DNA of 27,745 nucleotides. Source: Barthelona sp. PAP020. Taxonomy: Eukaryota > Metamonada: BaSk clade. The stretch is taken from NCBI GenBank assembly GCA_040182905.1, contig JARQWU010000129.1:1-27745 (forward strand). The letters run 5' to 3'. The first letter of the stretch is position 1, and every line of letters starts with the position of its first letter. The position numbers and the translations under genes are program-made. Positions 25,801-27,745 of this stretch are shown here, piece by piece. The notes under the pieces were generated by a model that searched no databases, was not told the origin of the DNA, and was given only the letters and a program-made list of their open reading frames with translations.

Positions 25801-26579
25801 AGAAATTAATCCCACAAATAACTCCTTTACGTGCTGTAAAGATACCAACCACTTTGCATACTGCCCAAAAGTATCATGAAAAAAAATTAAAACATAGAGA
25901 AATCGTAATCAATGGATGCAATATCTTAAAGAATGAATTATTGTTCAAATGTAATATAAATATTAGACCTAAACGATCATTAAGTGTTGACTTTATTCGT
26001 ATACCTATAAAACTTGCAAAACCTTTTAAAAGAAGATACCAATTGTTGAATATCTTTGAATCAACAACAAATGAACCTAAAAATGTGAAATTAGAGACAA
26101 TTAACCCATTTCAAGTTGTTTGTGACAAGATTAATGAAAATTCTTTCGATTTGATTGTTGAAGGAGATACCAATTTCATTGGAAATCGGATAACCAAAAT
26201 TTTGGTCGGAATTGTTACAAAAAATCATTGTTCTAAATTTTTTACAGGAAATACTTTGCAACTGTATTTACAAACTTTACAATCTTACAAATTTAAAATT
26301 GTCGAGAATAATGAAGAAATTGTTTCAATTGATCTATTTGGTGGTTTAAAAACTGAAAATAATGTCATTGGTGTTTCTGATTCACCTTTTATTGATTTAG
26401 TTGACCGTAGTTTTAAACTGAATTCTAAAACATCTAATAACATCAAAATAAAAATAAATGCTACAAATTTATCCCATGAAAAATTCCCAAAAATTTCCTG
26501 TAGAATTAATTTCATCAGTTTGACAAAATGTGATGTCATCAATTCATGTTGGATAGATGTAAAGATTGTTAAATTATAA
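22830..26579 (+). CDS. NPHP4: Nephrocystin-4 (NPHP4)-like ciliary transition-zone protein
   Basis: This 1249-residue protein is somewhat shorter than the ~1426-residue human protein. NPHP4 acts at the ciliary or flagellar transition zone. Shared landmarks in order include KGSPRHLFF (187-195; human has the H-G-T-P-R-A-L pattern), LQFLTMRK (663-670), YFVFQFYTFP (682-691; human has the T-F-Q-F-Y-R-F-P pattern), and WLEIYDGISHFLVGTGSF around I758-G761, corresponding to the human Q-I-D-V-W-D-G-D-S-L-L-L-I-G-S-A segment. The C-terminal third has several beta-sandwich stretches consistent with MSP-like domains. A charged, partly coiled linker (about 480-650) separates the N-terminal and central parts. 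The stop overlaps TAAA. Assignment is confident from the order and strength of the central motifs. Confidence 0.88.
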   Translation: MTKNVHETHLHSWKRSVEKSRSIPLSKILQNNIQPNLSSHVYCSAYLHNLPIPPNLLKMHEHEGKDVTYAYSANYTFYHPRTKSFFGTTHQTPWFKIDVENIENNRFNQAMRYPVFFSFDSEVCNHSYLIIEFSVGYLYNGAIFDATSAAFATIEFVKSKCLNSVDVDEAFENDQNIVKYTKYSLLKGSPRHLFFSQEPFNGFNSHDNASVVGYFLRYPELDSYSLGDTVLHGMCDNVPGIPVIPCDIEDNEYMLPFIESWFPDDDDEEDIDPCLVHKSLIHTFYDLQPVNTMKVVLDFFSCDSVDTTKIVKAVSMGLPPATVVEPGTIPKVTGFRLTFIPHNGWNEVGETFFCNLTQSSDKLKLKQKVNFAEYPLHEHMMLFFVVHCIVQINVAQPSLNNTVNYDPISFQVPLGYSMISTKTLAESKSNKINSTLALFHDPIPLLNSPVFSAIDPLITTVKMKFTVSCNIIKEEEDSVDFGSSLELSSALKVNGDDEPESLSESMILAMKPSQLHLNEEKNKERKKTTVVDETKVVTSTSENENNKLKQQNQIQKVPEIPPTDKPIEISLIDRMEKKMTEEEQNKISLKEKEIRKLKELEELALNQQRSKLTQSQLLCVEEPALDEEMSCNGLKTPPTMRTNIIQINEEPNEMPIMKEEINLQFLTMRKTEHFPCGLTKAYFVFQFYTFPLVVTPVCNCASETDDLIRIEPNPDEILNIKFPFDARLFSLGYERDEAIWESMRWTSYLSDYPIWLEIYDGISHFLVGTGSFTLKDLVSNVATDQLVNIRGSRGLMAELHLTVHRDNTTFFEPILKHELTPSHIVHDRNTLENIQKFIVKENILDSEVIDTTGIKAAQEESFMGNTIDYSQVKQALINQRSFNIVLRPSIYSYELFEVQLTNPNIEHCLLRITVEDPLKEKAITILNDLNLWKDLRKLNGFAEIDAGTELETNLFFERNGIFYILLQPSETLIIPFVYHSDACLDMVQYHEKLIPQITPLRAVKIPTTLHTAQKYHEKKLKHREIVINGCNILKNELLFKCNINIRPKRSLSVDFIRIPIKLAKPFKRRYQLLNIFESTTNEPKNVKLETINPFQVVCDKINENSFDLIVEGDTNFIGNRITKILVGIVTKNHCSKFFTGNTLQLYLQTLQSYKFKIVENNEEIVSIDLFGGLKTENNVIGVSDSPFIDLVDRSFKLNSKTSNNIKIKINATNLSHEKFPKISCRINFISLTKCDVINSCWIDVKIVKL

Positions 26580-26738
26580 AGATATCTTGTATTTCTTTTT
26601 CAATACTTTTATGTCCCTAAACATATAGATTCAGACTTTAGATCACTGAATACCTTTCAATTCTTCAAACCAATCAACTGAAACAACAAATTTCTTTTGG
26701 GAAGTCAATAAAGCATGCTTGATTTTTTCATCATTCTT
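26580..26738. other. Spacer between nephrocystin-4-like gene and dispersed repeat
   Basis: AT-rich 3' spacer with no gene. The dispersed repeat begins near 26739. Confidence 0.6.
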
Positions 26739-26846
26739 TATTTTTCATCTTATACACACCTTTTCCAGAACTAACCTAAATCCGAGACTGGGAACCTCAA
26801 TTGATTAATAAATAATAAACCTTTATCTTTATTCTTTTCGGGTGTT
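26739..26846 (+). repeat. Dispersed repeat, copy B (matches 8324-8432)
   Basis: Same orientation and nearly gap-free alignment with 8324-8432 at about 84% by eye. It runs directly into coding-type sequence of the repetitive element (FFSGVLVKGVTYNRVVSAM), so it may be the element's 5' flank or leader. Confidence 0.85.
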
Positions 26847-26936
26847 CTTGTTAAAGGGGTAACGTATAACAGAGTGGTTTCAGCAATGAAAAGAAACATT
26901 CCACAAGGGTTGTCCAATAATAATTTTTGCCGTTAT

Positions 26937-27010
26937 GAAGAGTGGGTTCAAGCACTCTTCTCAGGAATCAAATTCAAAGAGATCAAAAAAGAGGATGCTA
27001 ATGTTAAACT
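26937..27010 (+). repeat. Internal duplicate unit 1 of the right repeat element
   Basis: GAAGAGTGGGTTCAAG through CAAAAAAGAGGATGC aligns with 27270-27346 at roughly three quarters identity, both encoding EEWV...GIKFK...KKE. The related segment in the left copy lies near 930-965 on the minus strand. Confidence 0.65.
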
Positions 27011-27269
27011 CCTTTATAATGAAGCTGTATCAATCCTCATAATAGTGTTGTATGTGGCTAACTTCCAAAGATAACCCCAGAAGATGCGTTACAAATAGAT
27101 GAAGATCTCACGCTCAATGGTTGTTGTGTCTGACTGACAAACACAATTGGTAAAGAAGAAGATTATGGTACAGTAGGGTATGAAAGTATATTATTCTTTG
27201 CTGAAGTAGAAAGAATAGGACAGGTATTGCTGTTCAAAGAAACGGCCAAAAACATTGTATTAGACTTAT

Positions 27270-27346
27270 GAAGAGTGGGTTTAGGAGCTCTTAACTGGTA
27301 TCAAATTTAAGAAAACCAAAAAAGAGAATCTCAACATTCTTCAACA
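27270..27346 (+). repeat. Internal duplicate unit 2 of the right repeat element
   Basis: Second copy of the EEWV...GIKFK...KKE segment, about 330 bp downstream of unit 1, with an in-frame TAG and TAA. It leads into the inverted-repeat arm. Confidence 0.65.
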
Positions 27347-27415
27347 TGTGGCTGCAAAGAGTATTTCCCTATAAGTCAAGCACACGCTCTGCTTTGGCAT
27401 CAGATATAGACCCCT

Positions 27416-27715
27416 TGATCTTCTGTTGAAAACAAACATCAAAGTATTCTTTCAAACCCAACAAAAGACATTTCACTCTTGTTCAAGTCATATATAAATG
27501 CACTTGAGATAATGCACTACCAAATGAAAGAATTATGATCGTTTAATAAATGAGAAGGTAAAACTTTGGAAATCACCATCTACTGATGAAAAAGAAATTA
27601 GTGACACAAAAACGATTTACACCACGCATAAAGCCATCAGATCCTCAAAGCTACATACTGCTAAATCTGTGGCCAAAACAGAGAATTCCAAAAAAGCACT
27701 TCTCATTGTTTCAGC
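27416..27715. repeat. Long inverted repeat, right arm
   Basis: Reverse complement of 1-303. Identity is highest toward the outer edge. The right arm continues about 30 bases past the point where the window's left edge truncates the left arm. Confidence 0.88.
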
Positions 27716-27745
27716 GATCGATTGATATTTGGAGATATACATTTT

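Larger units (their letters stand above)
26840..27725 (+). pseudogene. Decayed copy of the dispersed repetitive coding element (right copy)
   Basis: Coding-type pieces run left to right. SGVLVKGVTYNRVVSAMKRN, then EEWVQALFSGIKFKEIKKED and a stop near 27072 come first. IDEDLTLNGCC, a stop and EEDYGTVGYESILFFAEVER follow. A second EEWV-ELLTGIKFKKTKKEN-like unit near 27270 is interrupted by stops. Finally a frame reads NEKVKLWKSPSTDEKEISDT through KKALLIVSAID to a TGA at 27723-27725. Multiple stops and frame changes mark it as non-functional in its current state. Comparison of the last 165 bp with the left copy shows six differences, three of them silent, so this part was protein-coding in the ancestor. 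Family unknown; a selfish or multigene family is inferred. Confidence 0.7.

Noticed and set aside
1-27745. Viral or Maverick-type giant element bounded by terminal inverted repeats
   Set aside because: Interior genes are ordinary cellular genes (kinesin, ATG4, LSm, NPHP4); no polymerase, integrase, capsid or packaging ATPase was seen.

Overview
The window looks like a piece of an AT-rich, gene-dense nuclear genome from a flagellated protist. Thirteen protein-coding genes are supported, all readable as single uninterrupted reading frames. TAA, TAG and TGA all act as stops, so the code is standard. Gene content is eukaryotic and partly flagellar or microtubular: a kinesin, a nephrocystin-4-like protein, a probable augmin HAUS6-like protein, an ATG4 protease homologue, an Sm/LSm protein, two WD40 proteins and an EYA-like protein. 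No introns, very short distances from possible initiator-like TCA motifs to start codons, and frequent TAAA at or just after stop codons fit a parabasalid (trichomonad-like) metamonad best. This is an inference from style, not a demonstrated identity.

Layout. Positions 1-1350 hold a decayed copy of a dispersed repetitive coding element on the minus strand. Positions 1525-3261 (minus) encode a zinc-finger protein with a degenerate exonuclease-like N-terminus. A divergent low-complexity gene (3459-5042) and a kinesin (5228-8134) follow on the plus strand. The convergent gap 8135-8864 contains a dispersed repeat and a GC-enriched, hairpin-rich island. Next come a WD40 gene (8865-10049, minus), a long coiled-coil gene (10188-12020, minus), a 62-residue gene (12172-12360, minus) and the ATG4 homologue (12448-13347, plus). 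A 1.26 kb gap follows, then a second, paralogous WD40 gene (14610-15854, minus). The rest is the HAUS6-like gene (16132-18450, plus), LSm (18903-19136, minus), the EYA-like gene (19339-21870, plus), an unknown 180-residue gene (21950-22492, minus) and nephrocystin-4-like (22830-26579, plus). From 26739 to the end lies a second copy of the repeat element on the plus strand, preceded by the same ~105 bp dispersed repeat seen at 8324.

The two repeat copies face outward. Their distal ~300 bp (1-303 and 27416-27715) form a long near-identical inverted repeat. The gene block is therefore bracketed by copies of one repeat family, whether that reflects an element boundary or simply a contig that ends in repeats.

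The genes do not form an obvious pathway. The most notable points are an EYA-fold protein with altered acidic residues, an ATG4 whose catalytic Asp is Asn, a kinesin with a changed P-loop residue, a WD40 paralogue pair sharing an unrecognised C-terminal module, and a recurrent start-site architecture of a poly-dT tract followed by a TCA motif.
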